Source: Pseudeuparius sepicola
Taxonomy: Eukaryota > Arthropoda > Insecta > Coleoptera > Anthribidae
Direction: 5' to 3'
NCBI GenBank assembly: GCA_963920635.1
Contig: OY987302.1
Location: 28,123,278 to 28,187,277 of the forward strand
Length of the DNA stretch: 64,000 nt
Shown here: piece after piece, positions 45,551 through 56,895 of the stretch
Layout of the letters: every line of letters begins with the position of its first letter
Numbering within the stretch: position 1 is the stretch's first letter
Made by a program: the position numbers and the translations under genes
The notes under the pieces: model-generated
What the model was told of the DNA's origin: nothing
Seen by the model: only the letters and a program-made list of their open reading frames with translations
The model's database searches: none

Positions 45551-46598
45551 GCTGAAATCAGCGCCTGATTGGTTAATATTTCAAAAATGCGACTAACCTT
45601 TGTGATAATTTTCTTCGATTTATGCCTTTTTTTTCGAGGTATATACTAATGAACAACTTGCATACTAAACTGACTGCAACTATAGCGACTTGTATTCTAA
45701 TAGGGTACTTCATTTGTGCCACCTTTTACCTTCAATCTTCGTTTCAGATATACAAACCCTGGATAAACTGGGAGCACCCCCCGATGGCTCTGTTGAGGAT
45801 AGACCTAAAAAGTAAGTGACTTGTGTTTTAAAAATGTTACATTCGGTTATTATTATATTGTCTTTCCTAAATAATATTTATTCCCTGAATATGTTTTATT
45901 ACTTGTTGTTTCTAAATATGTAAGGAACAATATCCGTGCAAGGCCATCCGCTGTGCACTATAAATATTAATATAACGTTTTCTAAAATTAAATTTAATAC
46001 TAATTATACAAAGTATTATTAAGGAATAAACTTATTTTTATTTTCTTCCATTACCTTCAACTAAAAAAATATATTTGATATAATTATATGGGTGGATATT
46101 GAAACATAAAATATAGTGTTACAACTTTTATAGTCAATTTATAGGTACGCCGCGGCCACAAAAAACTTTCAGGCTGGTGGAAATCCGTGCAAATGAGCGC
46201 ACAACTCGGCAACGCCGCGGCTGCCCGTCTCGTGACGCCGCCGCCGGCCGGCCGCGTACGGTGTAAAAAAGTATGTTTTGATCCGTTTTTTTACTGTTCA
46301 TGCTGACACGTTGGAAGGACCGCGTTGGTGTTTTAAGTCCATAGCGAGTTTACCTAGCATTCTGAAGATAAGTTAAATGGGCCAGATGAATAAACTAAAC
46401 ATTGCAAACACTAGTTAAGAATTGGGGCGCAGCATTTCAAAAATTTAACTAATTTCTAACAATTTTTTAATAAAATACATGTCGACAATAAATATATGTC
46501 AACAACATAAGGTTTTATGTTGGCTGCAATTTTTATGCGGTTGAAAGTAGCAACCTTTGATAAATTGTTTCAATATTGTCACTAAAACTACCTATATA
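45551..46598. other. Exon candidate and a GC-rich island
   Basis: Apart from the candidate exon, 46145-46265 is a short CpG-rich island (GCCGCGGCTGCCCGTCTCGT and neighbours) in A/T-rich DNA. It could be promoter-like or a fragment of a GC-rich mobile element; nothing else was recognised. Confidence 0.3.
45748..45811 (+). CDS. Candidate host exon (64 bp) with both splice sites
   Basis: CCTTCAATCTTCGTTTCAG (acceptor with pyrimidine tract, ending at 45747) and AAA|GTAAGT (donor, 45812) frame an open stretch that encodes IYKPWINWEHPPMALLRIDL. It leaves phase 1 at the donor. The open frame also extends upstream to ATG codons at 45622 and 45649, with a hydrophobic segment (TIATCILIGYFICATFYL), so it could instead be a first exon of a type II membrane protein. 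I do not recognise the protein. If real it is the only host-gene exon in the window for which sequence signals can be shown. Confidence 0.3.
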
Positions 46599-47740
46599 CA
46601 GTGTGTCTACTTTTAAGTGTATAAAAATCGAGAAAAAAATTATTTTGTGAGATATTGTCAAAAACCTTTTTTTGTTCGAAAGGTCTTCCAAAAACGCTTC
46701 TTTTGACGTTTTTATTTTTGTCAAAATGTAAATCCAGGGCCGGCTGCGATTTTTTCATACCCCCGATTTTCACAAAAACCATTTAGCGATTTTTTTATTA
46801 AGAATCCGACACCACAGGGTCAATGAGGACATTCCAAAACCCCCACATACCAAGTTTGAACAAAAAATATACAGGGAGTTCTGGAATTACTTCAAAATAG
46901 TTGGATGGTCAACAGTGTTGCTGCGCAAAGATCCAATACAAAATATTCTTTGTGCCATCGAGTATTGATTTTTTTTGGTTCAAAAATAGAGTTTATTAAA
47001 ACCGCCCCAGACACTATCAACGAACTAAGTTTAAAAAAATATAGAAGCGTGTCAGTCAGTAGGTCTATATGAGTTAAGGTGGCTGGTGTCCCACAACAGG
47101 AAACGCAAAGAAAATGTATTATCTTAAACAGTGATATTCTTGAGAACGGTCCAATAATTTAAATTTTTTTTGTTGGGTGGCATTTTGCAAAAAAAAATAC
47201 CTTTGGGTTTATTAATATTTTTTCAATAATTCCAGAGCACTCTTGACCCATATAAACTTTCATAAAAATTCCCCATTTTGAGATGGCCCATAAAAAAATA
47301 CCCTGTATGTTTTTGTACTGGATCTTTGCACACCAACACTTTGAGTGATCCTGTTGACCATCCAACTATTTCCAAGTAGTTCCATGTAACACTTGACTCG
47401 CCAAGTGTCTTTAAAATTCCCATTTGCTCGATTTTTAATTTTGACACCCTGGAGAATAGAAGTCCCTGTATATTTTTTGTTCAAATTTTGTATATGGAGG
47501 TTTTTGGGTGTCCTGATTAACGCTGTGGAGTCGGATTTTAAATAAAAAAATCGCCAAATGATTTTTGTAATAATCGGGGGTATAAAGAAATCGCAGCCGG
47601 CTCTGGATTTGCATTTTGACAAAAATAAAAACGCCAAAAGAAGCTTTTTTGGAATACCTTTCGGACAAAAAAGTTTTTTGAGAATATCTCACAAAATATT
47701 TTTTTTATCGATTTGTATACACTTAAAAGTAGACACACTG
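46599..47740. mobile_element. Foldback element, CAGTGTGTCTACTTTTAAGTG ends
   Basis: The ends CAGTGTGTCTACTTTTAAGT and inverse are flanked by TA (46597-46598, 47741-47742). Arms are roughly 46599-46960 and 47260-47740. The inner arm (from about 46776) is related to foldback 34712-35964, but the outer ~175 bp is not. The spacer is in the opposite orientation to that of the other element and carries the same transposase-tail remnant on the plus strand (KNRVY, then APDTINEL, 46985-47030). Confidence 0.8.
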
Positions 47741-47852
47741 TATATTTAATAAAGACTCTGATTTAAAATTGGAAACATTTTCATGGCGCACACGAGCATT
47801 TTATCGGTTTTTGATCGGTTGTTAAACCATGTTTAATTTTAATCAGTGTATA

Positions 47853-47930
47853 AGGACTTGACCACCTTTGTTGCAACAGTCGTTGTGTTTAACAACTTGA
47901 CGATGATTGTTGCAACAGTCCTTGTCAAAT
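47853..47930 (+). repeat. Two copies of TTGTTGCAACAGTC(G/C)TTGT
   Basis: TTTGTTGCAACAGTCGTTGT and ATTGTTGCAACAGTCCTTGT lie about 48 bp apart, each with the palindrome TGTTGCAACA. Nothing else is known of them. Confidence 0.6.
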
Positions 47931-47980
47931 AGATAGATAGATAGGTATTTATTTGTTCAAAATAGTACACAGACAATTGG

Positions 47981-48838
47981 ACCGGGAGATAGTGACAGAT
48001 TTTTGGACGTGATTTTACTCAGTATGCCTTTCAAAGGGCATTATGTGGCACATATTCTCACAATAATAAGGTATGAATCAGAGAGTCATCCTGGGTTCTT
48101 TATGTGAAAAACTGAGTTTTCAATTATTCGAAAAATATGCGTTTTGATATGATTTTATACAGGCTGCCATGTTTTTTATAGTGAAGTTCAAATAGAAAAT
48201 TCCTCGGAAAATCATAGGCATACCGCTACGGTGGGTCCAAAGGGCTATTATTGCCACGTGATCTTGTATTTTAATAATTAATTTTTCCACGTTTCTGAAC
48301 AGGCTGCCAATGAGAAGTATGCAAGTTCTTATTATGAAAATGCTGAAAAAAGGATGGCATACCTTTCGCGCATGTCCAAGTACTGTTTAAATTGAATGTT
48401 ATTTAATCATTTAAACGAGTTTTTCGATGTAAAGTGTACTTGGACATGCGCAAACGGTATGCCATCTTTTCTTCAGCATTTTTATAATAAGAACTTGCAT
48501 ACCTCTCATTGGCAGCCTGTTTAGAAACGTGGAAAAATTAATTATTAAAATAAAGACCACGTGGCAATAATAGCCCTTTGGACCCACCCTAACGGTATGC
48601 CTATGATTTTCCGAGGAATTTTCTATTTTGAACTTCACTATAAAACACATGGCAGCCTGTATAAAATCATATCAAAAGGCATATTTTTCGAATAATTGAA
48701 AACTCAGTTTTTCACATGAAGAACCCAGGATGACTCTCTGATTTATACCTTATTATTGTGAGAATATGTGCCACATAATGTCCTTTGCAAGGCATACTGA
48801 GTAAAATCACGTCCAAAAATCTGTCACTATCTCCCGGT
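47981..48838. mobile_element. Foldback element, ACCGGGAGATAGTGACAG ends, ~400-bp arms
   Basis: The left arm 47981-48384 and right arm 48437-48838 are almost identical inverted copies, with a ~50-bp loop. Arm landmarks are ACCGGGAGATAGTGACAGAT, GTGGCACATATTCTCACAAT and GGACTTGGACATGCGC-like inner ends. The ends differ from the CAG-type foldbacks and no TA duplication is visible, so it is another family. The arms contain a 40-bp sub-pattern CAGGCTGCCA(A/T)G twice. Confidence 0.85.
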
Positions 48839-50035
48839 CTAAATGTAGAACAACATAGTTCAGTAGTGATTAAAACTTAATATGAGGTTTGTTCCAACAA
48901 AGGTTCGCAAAAGTTCAGAACTTAATTCGGAACTGCTTAGAATTTATTCGTGAACTTATAGTACGACAACTTGTCATGATATTTCATTGTTTAGTGTGGT
49001 TTTGAACAATAAGATTTGACTGTGATACTAGTAAGTCTATTTTTACATTTTGGTATATATGCAATATATGGCATATTTGGCTGTTATAAGGTAGATAGTA
49101 TTATTTGTTTATTGTTTTTTTAGTTTATAGGCATTTTGTATTAAAGATTAAAGCGTTGACTGACGTATTAATAAAGACTGCTCACGGATGTCATGTTTGA
49201 CAGTTCTCTGGCTCACCATGCGCTTCCCGGAGACAAAATACAATGCAAAATACATTGTTGACCATAGGCGCCATCTACTTTTCAGAATATGAAGCTATAG
49301 CCGTGAGAAGTCTTATTAATACGTCAGTCAACGATTAAAGACTTATTTTACTGTGATAGTTGCTATTTATGTTTCATGTTCTCATTACTAATTATACCTA
49401 CTAGTATAGATGTAAAATTTATTTTTACATATTATACGGGTGTCCCAAAAAACCGTGGCACAACTTTTAGATAGAACTTCAACATTTTCTAGTAATAAAA
49501 GACTTTACAAAATTTTCATTTTTTTAAATATCAAATATCATTATCCGATATTGAAATGTTAATAAAACCAATTTATTAGCTTGACGGTACCGGTACCGCT
49601 GCCGTTAACGTGCCAACTGAAATTCCGGAAAATATTTCACATTTCACATAGTTTATAACAAAAAACAAAACACAGCAAATGCCGTTTGATAACAGCTGAT
49701 AAAAATCTAAAATTGTAATATGCATTAACTTTTTGGTCGAAAACTTAAGATATGGAGTCAAAAATGTTACCAAAGAACAGCGTTGCTAATGATTTTTTCT
49801 ACGTGATACTTTAAAAGAAACATCACCAGAATATGAGGCATATTCTCAAAAACCTTGGAATACAAAATTTTAATAGCACGGTTACAAAAATGCAAAAATA
49901 TAACGAAAATTCGTTTTCAATATCAAAACTTTAAGTCTCTGTATCTGAAAAACAAAATACTATGATTGGACCCCTCATTTTATATTTTATATACCCTAGG
50001 AGTTGTGGGACACACAGTAGGTATATATTATGCTG
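48839..50035. other. Unassigned, with one MITE and one terminal fragment
   Basis: Besides the MITE at 49154-49333, TACGGGTGTCCCAAAAAACC at 49436 is a foldback-type terminus; the GGGACACACAGTA at about 50007 could be a decayed partner. No coding sequence was recognised. Confidence 0.3.
49154..49333. mobile_element. 180-bp MITE with CGTTGACTGACGTATTAATA ends
   Basis: CGTTGACTGACGTATTAATA AAGACT is mirrored at 49307-49333 with one indel and one difference further in. Flanks are ATTAAAG on both sides (49147-49153, 49334-49340), or an 8-bp GATTAAAG if the last base is shared. The size of the duplication suits hAT-like or related families. Confidence 0.75.
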
Positions 50036-50427
50036 TTAAGGCTCTATGTACAGCACGTGCGTGGTGATTCAATATTTTGACCCATAAAATGGCTTTTTTC
50101 GATCTGTAGAGAGCAACACGCATAATTATAAACTTTTGGTCAATACAAATTTTAATCTAAGTAATTACTCACATTTTGAGACAAAAATTATTTAAAAAGA
50201 TTGATCACAATGGCCGTTATTAGCATTTGAGCAATAAGCCTAATAACTGCCATTGTGATAAATATTTTTAAATAATTTGTGTCTCAAAATGTGAGTAATT
50301 ACTTAGATTAAAATTTGTATTGACCAAAAGTTTAAAATTATGCGTGTTGCTCGCTACAGATCTAAAGAAGCCATTTTATGGGTCAAAATGTTGAATCACC
50401 ACGTACGTGCTGTACCTTGAGTCTTAA
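50036..50427. mobile_element. Foldback element, TTAAGGCTCTATGTACAGCAC ends
   Basis: Arms 50036-50212 and 50248-50427 mirror each other (GATTCAATATTTTGACCCAT, GAGCAACACGCATAATTAT, AATTACTCACATTTTGAGAC, CACAATGGC), with a ~35-bp loop. It has no coding content and unknown family. Confidence 0.8.
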
Positions 50428-50731
50428 AGAGACTATTTTATTATTTTTCTTTAAAAATAAATAATATTTTCGCAATAATTGTATACATTAAACATTTTCT
50501 GTAGAGAATGGATTCTCAGGCTAACATATGGCATATTTAACCATATTACAGTATACATTTCGGTAGGAAATGGAAACATTTTAACAAGTACCGACCTCGG
50601 AGCGCCACCAACTTGAGGAGTGCCCAGTTGTGGCCGTGCGAAAACCACGGCAGGTTTACAAACGCCTACACACAATACTCTATTTATTAAAGCCTGTTTT
50701 GCAAATAACAATAAATAAATATTACAATTTA

Positions 50732-52258
50732 TTTTTCCGAGAACTTTATTTGAAAGAAATGATTGCTTTTTTGATGGGGTAGCGGGTAACTTTGTGTAAC
50801 ATTTGAAATCCGTGGCCTACTTTCAGAAATATTTTTGAAAAAATCGAAAACTGCCGAAACTTCTTCGGTTCATAAGTTTTTTGTTTCAAGAAGAACAAAT
50901 TTTCAGAATTTATCAGAATTTGAAACAATTCCACGGTTTAAAGGGTTCTCTTAGTACCCTCCCAAAAAAATGTGCTCATTTTATTGTACCGAGCCGCGTG
51001 GCCTCGAATCCTGTATCTTCATGTTTTAGGTATTTTTTCCCAACATACTACATTGCAAATCTTGGAAATTTCTTGCGAGGTATCACTATCATGCAAAATT
51101 TTCACATTTTTTAAATTTTCTAGTACCTATGCATGTCGACTGTAAATCTGTACCCCAGAGCCAAACTATGTTAAGTCCATTTTTGCTGAAAATGAGTTTT
51201 ATATGTTAAGTCCATCAGAATTACATGCTTTTCATGTTAGTATTTATAGCGTCCACCTATCTGTATTAATAACAAAGTTAGATCTTTATAAATAATGTTA
51301 AGTCACTATTTGCCTGCGAGACCCACTATGTTAAGGGACCTTCATATCATTTGCCTCATAGATGGCGCTTTCCTTTAAAATGTTAAGTCCACATAACCTC
51401 ATTTTTCACATTGTTTTCATCGGCACGCCACGCCTCGTCGATGCGGCGCTTTATTGTGTTGTTTTTAAGATCTTTTTGAGTTAAAATATAAAATTTCTGG
51501 CCAGAGTGTCTTCAAGAATTGCCAGCATTTTTGAAATGCTGCCGAAAATTAGTAATAATTAAAATTCAGTTTTTTAGAAACAATACTGCGGTCTAATTAA
51601 ATAGTGATCCTCAATAGCTTAATTATATTTAGTGAAACCCTTAAAAAATCTTATTTTGATACTTAACTTTGTTTGCCTTTTGTTGATGTTTGGATTTTTT
51701 GGACTTAATATTATGTCAAGTGCAATTTTGATTTTTCCCCCAAAGCCAAAGTATTTTAAGTCGCTTTGGAGAAAAAACTCTAATTTTTTTTCAACAACTT
51801 CTAAACATTCCATAAAGTCGATGCGAATAACCTTGGGTTTTAAATTTAAACTTCTTACAATTTAAGTGGTTCAAGTTATGCACAAAAATACAGGAAAATA
51901 TATTTTAAACTCGATTATCTCAAAACTAAGTTTTTGAACTAATATAGTTTGGCTCTGAGGTACAGAAATAAAAAAAAATATATTTTTTTTAATTGTTAAG
52001 AGAGCACACAATAAACCATGGCATTTTCCAAATTCTGATGAACTAGGTTTAAAGCAATCAGTTTTGCCCACAAATTTCATTAAGAAAATTTTTCGATAAC
52101 TTTTGAAACAAAAAAGTTACATGCCGAGGAAGTTTCGGCAATTTTCGGGATTTTGGAAAGTATCTCGGAAAGTAGGCCATGGACCTCAATGTGTTTTTAC
52201 GCAAAGTTAGCTCATCAAAAATGCAATTTTTTCTTTCAAACAAAGTTCTCAGAAAAAT
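50732..52258. mobile_element. Diverged foldback element with nested insertion
   Basis: The left arm 50732-50960 (TTTTTCCGAGAACTTTATTT, GGCCTACTTTC, CTGCCGAAACTTC, TTGTTTCA) is mirrored, with many differences, by 51990-52258 (GAAGTTTCGGCAATT, AAAGTAGGCCATGG, AAAGTTCTCAGAAAAA). A separate TIR element (51148-51965) sits in the centre. The divergence of the arms implies an older element than the other foldbacks. Confidence 0.55.
51148..51965. mobile_element. 818-bp TIR element with repeated TATGTTAAGTCCA motif
   Basis: The ends CTGTACCCCAGAGCCAAACT ATGTTAG-type are inverted copies (25 bp, three differences) at both sides, flanked by AAAT. TATGTTAAGTCC-like sequences recur at about 51168, 51198, 51294, 51329 and 51380, beginning inside the left terminal repeat; these could be transposase-binding sites. 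No transposase was recognised. Confidence 0.65.
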
Positions 52259-52855
52259 GCAGATTTGTCAAGGTTTTCTCGAGTGGCTCTTCTTAGATAG
52301 ACTACCTGTATTTTTTATTCATTACTTTTCGAGAACACCCTGTGTATCAGTTCTGATGCTAGATTCGGATTTCCTAGAAAAAACTGCATCATCCTGGTTT
52401 TAAGCTGGTCCTTTTATTTCAAAAACTAAGGAGATAATCGGACTTTATTTGAGACACCCCATATGTACAAGGTGTATCTTTGATGGGTACAGAAATTTTA
52501 ACCACGTAATCGGGAACGTCCATCAAGTCGGAAAATGAAAAAAAAAATACTCGACGTTTAGAAAATGGGGCAAATCAATCTTTATCCGTGCTTATTGAAC
52601 GCCGCTGTATTCTCGCTGGGAGCGCTTAGCGGGGAGGTCTTACCTCTCCCTAGTCGATGGAGGGGAACTACGTTAGATTGGGAGAGGGAATACCGCGACG
52701 TTGCCGCAGCTCAGAGTGGAATAAATCTGCTTGCAGAATTAGGTTGGTAGGTACCTTTGAAAATTCCTGTTGGTAGGTTCCACGTTTTTTTTTTATGATG
52801 TCGTTTGCTATGCCACAAACTGTTTATTGCTTTCTTCACGCGCGCACACAATAAA

Positions 52856-53272
52856 GGGAGCATGCACACGACGCGGATGAGGCGCGGTATTCCGCGTGCG
52901 GTTTTCCGTGCCGCGTCTGCGTATAGCTTGCACACAATGCGACGCGTTTCTGAATCTATCCGATTAAGTGGCTATTGCTCAGGTACAATGTTGTCATTTC
53001 TTGTCGGGTGCTGGCTAGAGACGGAAGATGGAGTCAGGTGCCGTGCGGTGCGAGAAGTTCGAAAATTCTGACCGCAGATCCGCATCATACATACTGCCGC
53101 CGCCTGCAGCAACGTTTTTTTGCCGCGCCGCGTCCGTGTGCAAGCATACCAACTAAAACGATACAATTTAGCATCACGCGGTTCCGCGCCGGATAACCGC
53201 ACGCGGTTCCGTGGGCGAATAACCGCACGCGGCATACCGCGCCGCATCCTCGTCGTGTGCAAGCTCTCTAAT
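52856..53272. mobile_element. GC-rich MITE, GGGAGCATGCACACGACGCGG ends
   Basis: GGGAGCATGCACACGACGCG GATGAGGCGCGGTATTCCGC is mirrored at the right (ending GCGTGCAAGCTCTC, with ATCCTCGTCGTGTGC). TAA lies beside both ends, so a 3-bp duplication of PIF/Harbinger type is possible. Compared with the uninterrupted copy at 26460-26500 (CACACAATAATTTAAC), the insertion point is clear. No transposase. Confidence 0.7.
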
Positions 53273-53317
53273 TTACCAAACACGTCACTTTTTATCACTA
53301 TATGATACAATAGTATA

Positions 53318-53436
53318 TTTCATTACGAGTCTGGAAATAAAGATTTTTCCGTGCGCGCGTGACAAATTCCCGTGTGCAGCCGAACACGGGAAGTCATGCA
53401 AGCACGGAAAAATCTATTTCAGGACGTGTAATGAAC
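53318..53436. repeat. 119-bp palindromic block around GGAAAAATC
   Basis: TTCATTACGAGTCTGGAAAT AAAGATTTTTCCGTGC is mirrored by GCACGGAAAAATCTATTTCA GGACGTGTAATGA, with a GC-rich centre. It lies next to the TIR element below. Confidence 0.7.
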
Positions 53437-53446
53437 GATTTTATTA

Positions 53447-54280
53447 TACTTCTTTGAAAACGGAAACTTAAAACATTTTATCGGCATATTATAATAAATT
53501 TAATTGACAAATAATAAACAATGCAGACAATATAGTGTTTGGTATGTGTGATGCGTTTCCATGGTTACTCTCAAATTATTTCAAAGGTGCTTTGTTGTAA
53601 ATTAGTTATTGTCAGATAAGGTGAATAAAACGTCAAAAATATTACAGAAATGTATGTAAATATTGAAACGCTTACGAATTAAAATACAAAATAGGTACAT
53701 TTTAAATATCAGAGAGCATATAGAGTTTCTTAAATTTAGTTTACTTTGCTGTATATTTCTATTTTAAAGCCATATATTCGGTATTTTTATTCAGCGCACG
53801 GAAAGTTTTTCCATGCGCTGTTTCCGTGCGCTAGCCCGAAAAGCCCCATCTTTCATTATTGCTAAATTAAATTTAATTGACAAAAAATAAACAATGCAGA
53901 CAATATAGTGTTTGGTATGTATGATGCGTTTCCATGGTTACTCTCAAATTATTTCAAAGGTGCTTTGTTGTAAATTAGTTATTGTCAGATAAGGTGAATA
54001 AAACGTCAAAAATATTACAGAAATGTATCTAAATATTGAAACACTTACGAGTTAAAATACAAGATAGGTATGTGTTAAATATCAGAGAGCATATAGAGTT
54101 TTTTAAATTTTGTTTACTTTGCTGTATATTTTTATTTTAAATCCATATATTCGGTATTTTTATTCAGCGCACGGAAAGTTTTTCCATGCGCTGTTTCCGT
54201 GCGCTAGCCCGAAAAACCCCATCTTTCATTATTGCTAAAACAGATGAAAATAAGGTGTTTTCAAAGAAGTATAATAAAAA
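53447..54280. mobile_element. TIR element with a ~372-bp tandem duplication inside
   Basis: TTTTATTATACTTCTTTGAA AAC at the left is mirrored at about 54257-54280. Between the ends a ~370-bp unit (from AATTTAATTGACAAA to CTTTCATTATTGCTAAA) is present twice (53497-53866 and 53869-54240), with about 15 differences. Each unit holds the palindromic GCGCACGGAAAGTTTTTCCA TGCGC block. No protein was recognised. Confidence 0.75.
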
Positions 54281-54489
54281 TAACTTTTACCGAAACTTAC
54301 AATATCTTTTAGAAAACCCAACAATTTTTTTATTCGATGTTTTGTCAAAACAATAAGTAAGCCTATTTTGGAATAACGTAAATTTGTTTTAGAGTCTTTT
54401 GCGGAGTAGGTACCTACTTACCTATTTTACAACTCAACTACCTACTTATTTTCAGGGCACAATTTTTTTTCCTAATTGGCTACACCTTT

Positions 54490-56234
54490 GAAGCAAACGT
54501 ACACTCGTATCTAAGTATTTTCTTATTTTTGAATAGTTAGGCTTTAGTAAACGATTAGAAAAAATATGGCGCGATTTGTTCAAACTTTAAACGCTGATAT
54601 AGGACGTTTATTATTAAGATAGAGATAGCCGCTGCATTCAAAATGACGTACTTTTTTCCCATTACGCACAACACTTTTAGTCCCAAAATGAATATGTCAC
54701 ATTTCGAAATACTGCGGACACCGGTTGCAGGGAGGAATTCCTGCCGGACGCGACACGAAAATTAATACCTAGGCGTTTCCCGAATATCAGCAATGTAAAA
54801 ACTGTTTAGTTATTAGACTAGACACTAGACACCGACTGGCTGCGCCTGCGACAGAGTTGTGGCAATGTTGCCAGTGCCAGACTGGCAAAACGAAAAGCCG
54901 TCACATACTGGTGTGAAAAGTCGCCAATTTGTCGTCACATGACAGCAGTTACAATAAGGGTATGCAACCCATAAAAAGTAAATACTCTGTGTTGAATATC
55001 CAGAATATTATTTTTTATTTTCTATTTTCAAATTAAAAAATAAATGAAACCAGTCGTTTGATTTTAGGCTCCTAAATTTAAAAAATATATGTTTTTTAAG
55101 TACTTTTAAACAAACTAAAATATCAAAATATAAAAATAAACTTTGCCTCAATTTGTTTATTTTTTCTTTTTAAACTTTTATTTAGCTTTACCTGTTAGTA
55201 TGTTAGTATATAGCCGAACCAAACATTGTTAGTACTTATGTGTGGGTCAAATCTTGAGAGTGAATTTTAAACCTCTTCCACATAACCGATTTAGCTGAAA
55301 TTTTGGACACACTTTTGGTACCGGTGACACTACAATCTAGTACACTCAATAGCTTTGTTCCAACAATAGTTCTGAACCAGTTTGTTCTGGAACAAACCCA
55401 ATATTGTAGTTTGTTCAAAATGGCCGCCGCTCTTTTTTCTTTTATAACAACCTCAAAATATGGATACCAAAAAAATTGAAGGAAAAAACGACAGAGTGAC
55501 GTCATACTAAATTCAATATGGCGGCCGCCCCAAGATAGCGGATTTCCTATTTCTTCACAAACCTTGACATGGGTATGAAATGAAAGGGTTTGACGAGTAG
55601 AAAACGATAAGGTGAAATACGTCACACTAAATCCGATATGGCGGATGCCCCAAGATGGGGGAGGCCCCGAGATGGCGGACTAAATTTATTTACTTTATTT
55701 TTTTTATTTATTTATTTACGTCACATAGGAAACAAAAAATACTAAAAAGCGCAAAATAAAATAAAAAAAGGCTTTTTAAAAACAAGCTTTTAGTGAAGCC
55801 ATGTAGGTACTAATACGAGTAAAATATGTTTAGGTTTTTGTTAATGCCAAATTTTGAAATCAAAAAGCTTGTCGCGCAAATTGTAAAGAAAATACACACT
55901 TCCGCAAGTATGTAGGTACTTGCTTATCTACCAATCACTGTCCAATGAAATTAATTGGTACCTACTTTTATACAAATTTCGGGCGACAGCTTCTTTATTT
56001 CAATTGCGAAATTTCGCAATTTGGCATTGAATTAGGTACCTACTTACCTCAACGAAAATCTAAACTTATTTTATTCGTTTTAGTACATGGCTTAAGTAAA
56101 AGCTTGTTCTTTGAAAGGTTTTTTATTTTTTATTTTCATTATGTGGAAAATACCCTGAATGGAAAAAAGTCTCGAAAAAATTGCTCTTTTTGAAAAATCG
56201 TCGCCACCCTTTCGAAGTTAAAAGCCCTCAGTTT
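54490..56234. other. Unassigned, with CpG/ATGGCGG repeat
   Basis: 55370-55680 holds two related blocks 120 bp apart: GACGTCATACTAAATTCAAT ATGGCGG and TACGTCACACTAAATCCGAT ATGGCGG, each followed by GCCCCAAGAT. No gene was recognised; the 129-codon frame on the minus strand (55625-55236) seems a by-product. Confidence 0.35.
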
Positions 56235-56895
56235 GTCGACATGTCGCCATAAATGGCAACACCGAGTAGTGGACGGTGGGGGAACGGATTGCGCGGACGT
56301 GAGGCGCATGGGATTAGGCAGACGCCAGACGCCCTCGCTTCGAATTTCGGAACGCCCAGGTTCAACGGCATAGTAGCGGTGACTATAGATTCTATAGTCA
56401 CTGATGATAGTAGGTACCTAATTCTGTCTCCAAATCGTGGACGCGTATAATACGAACGTCGTTCTAATTCTAATCGAAATTGTTTTGCTGTGTTTGACGA
56501 TCTGATCTCGGAAGTGCACGACGTAACTGCACATTTTCCCAGATCCGTTGGCCATTTTTTGGACTAGCAGTGATGTCCAAACTTATTGGAATCGCCGCTG
56601 CAAGTTTGCACGTTTGCAGTGAAATAACAAGTGGTTTGTTTGTATTTCCGTTAAAAAAAGCAATGTGAAACCTTCGCTGCCTTCGTGTGAAAACTGTACT
56701 TACAGGACCTGCGGTATTCCTGGCGGTGGGGATCCAGCTCGTCGTGGTCTTCGGGCTGAGCAGGTACCCCGTTGCAATGAATCAGTTGGGGAAAACCAAG
56801 AGGTCCCTAATGTTTGAAATCGCGCCGCGTCAAGTGTGCGGTAAAATAACGAGTGTTTTTTGCGTGTGAAAACTAAAAATAGTGCAACTAGTTAC

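Noticed and set aside
50985..51020. CGTGGCCTCGAATCCTGTA as a tRNA-like B-box
   Set aside because: No acceptor stem or A-box fits at the right distance.
55236..55625. 129-codon minus-strand frame
   Set aside because: It spans the 120-bp ATGGCGG repeat blocks and shows no domain.
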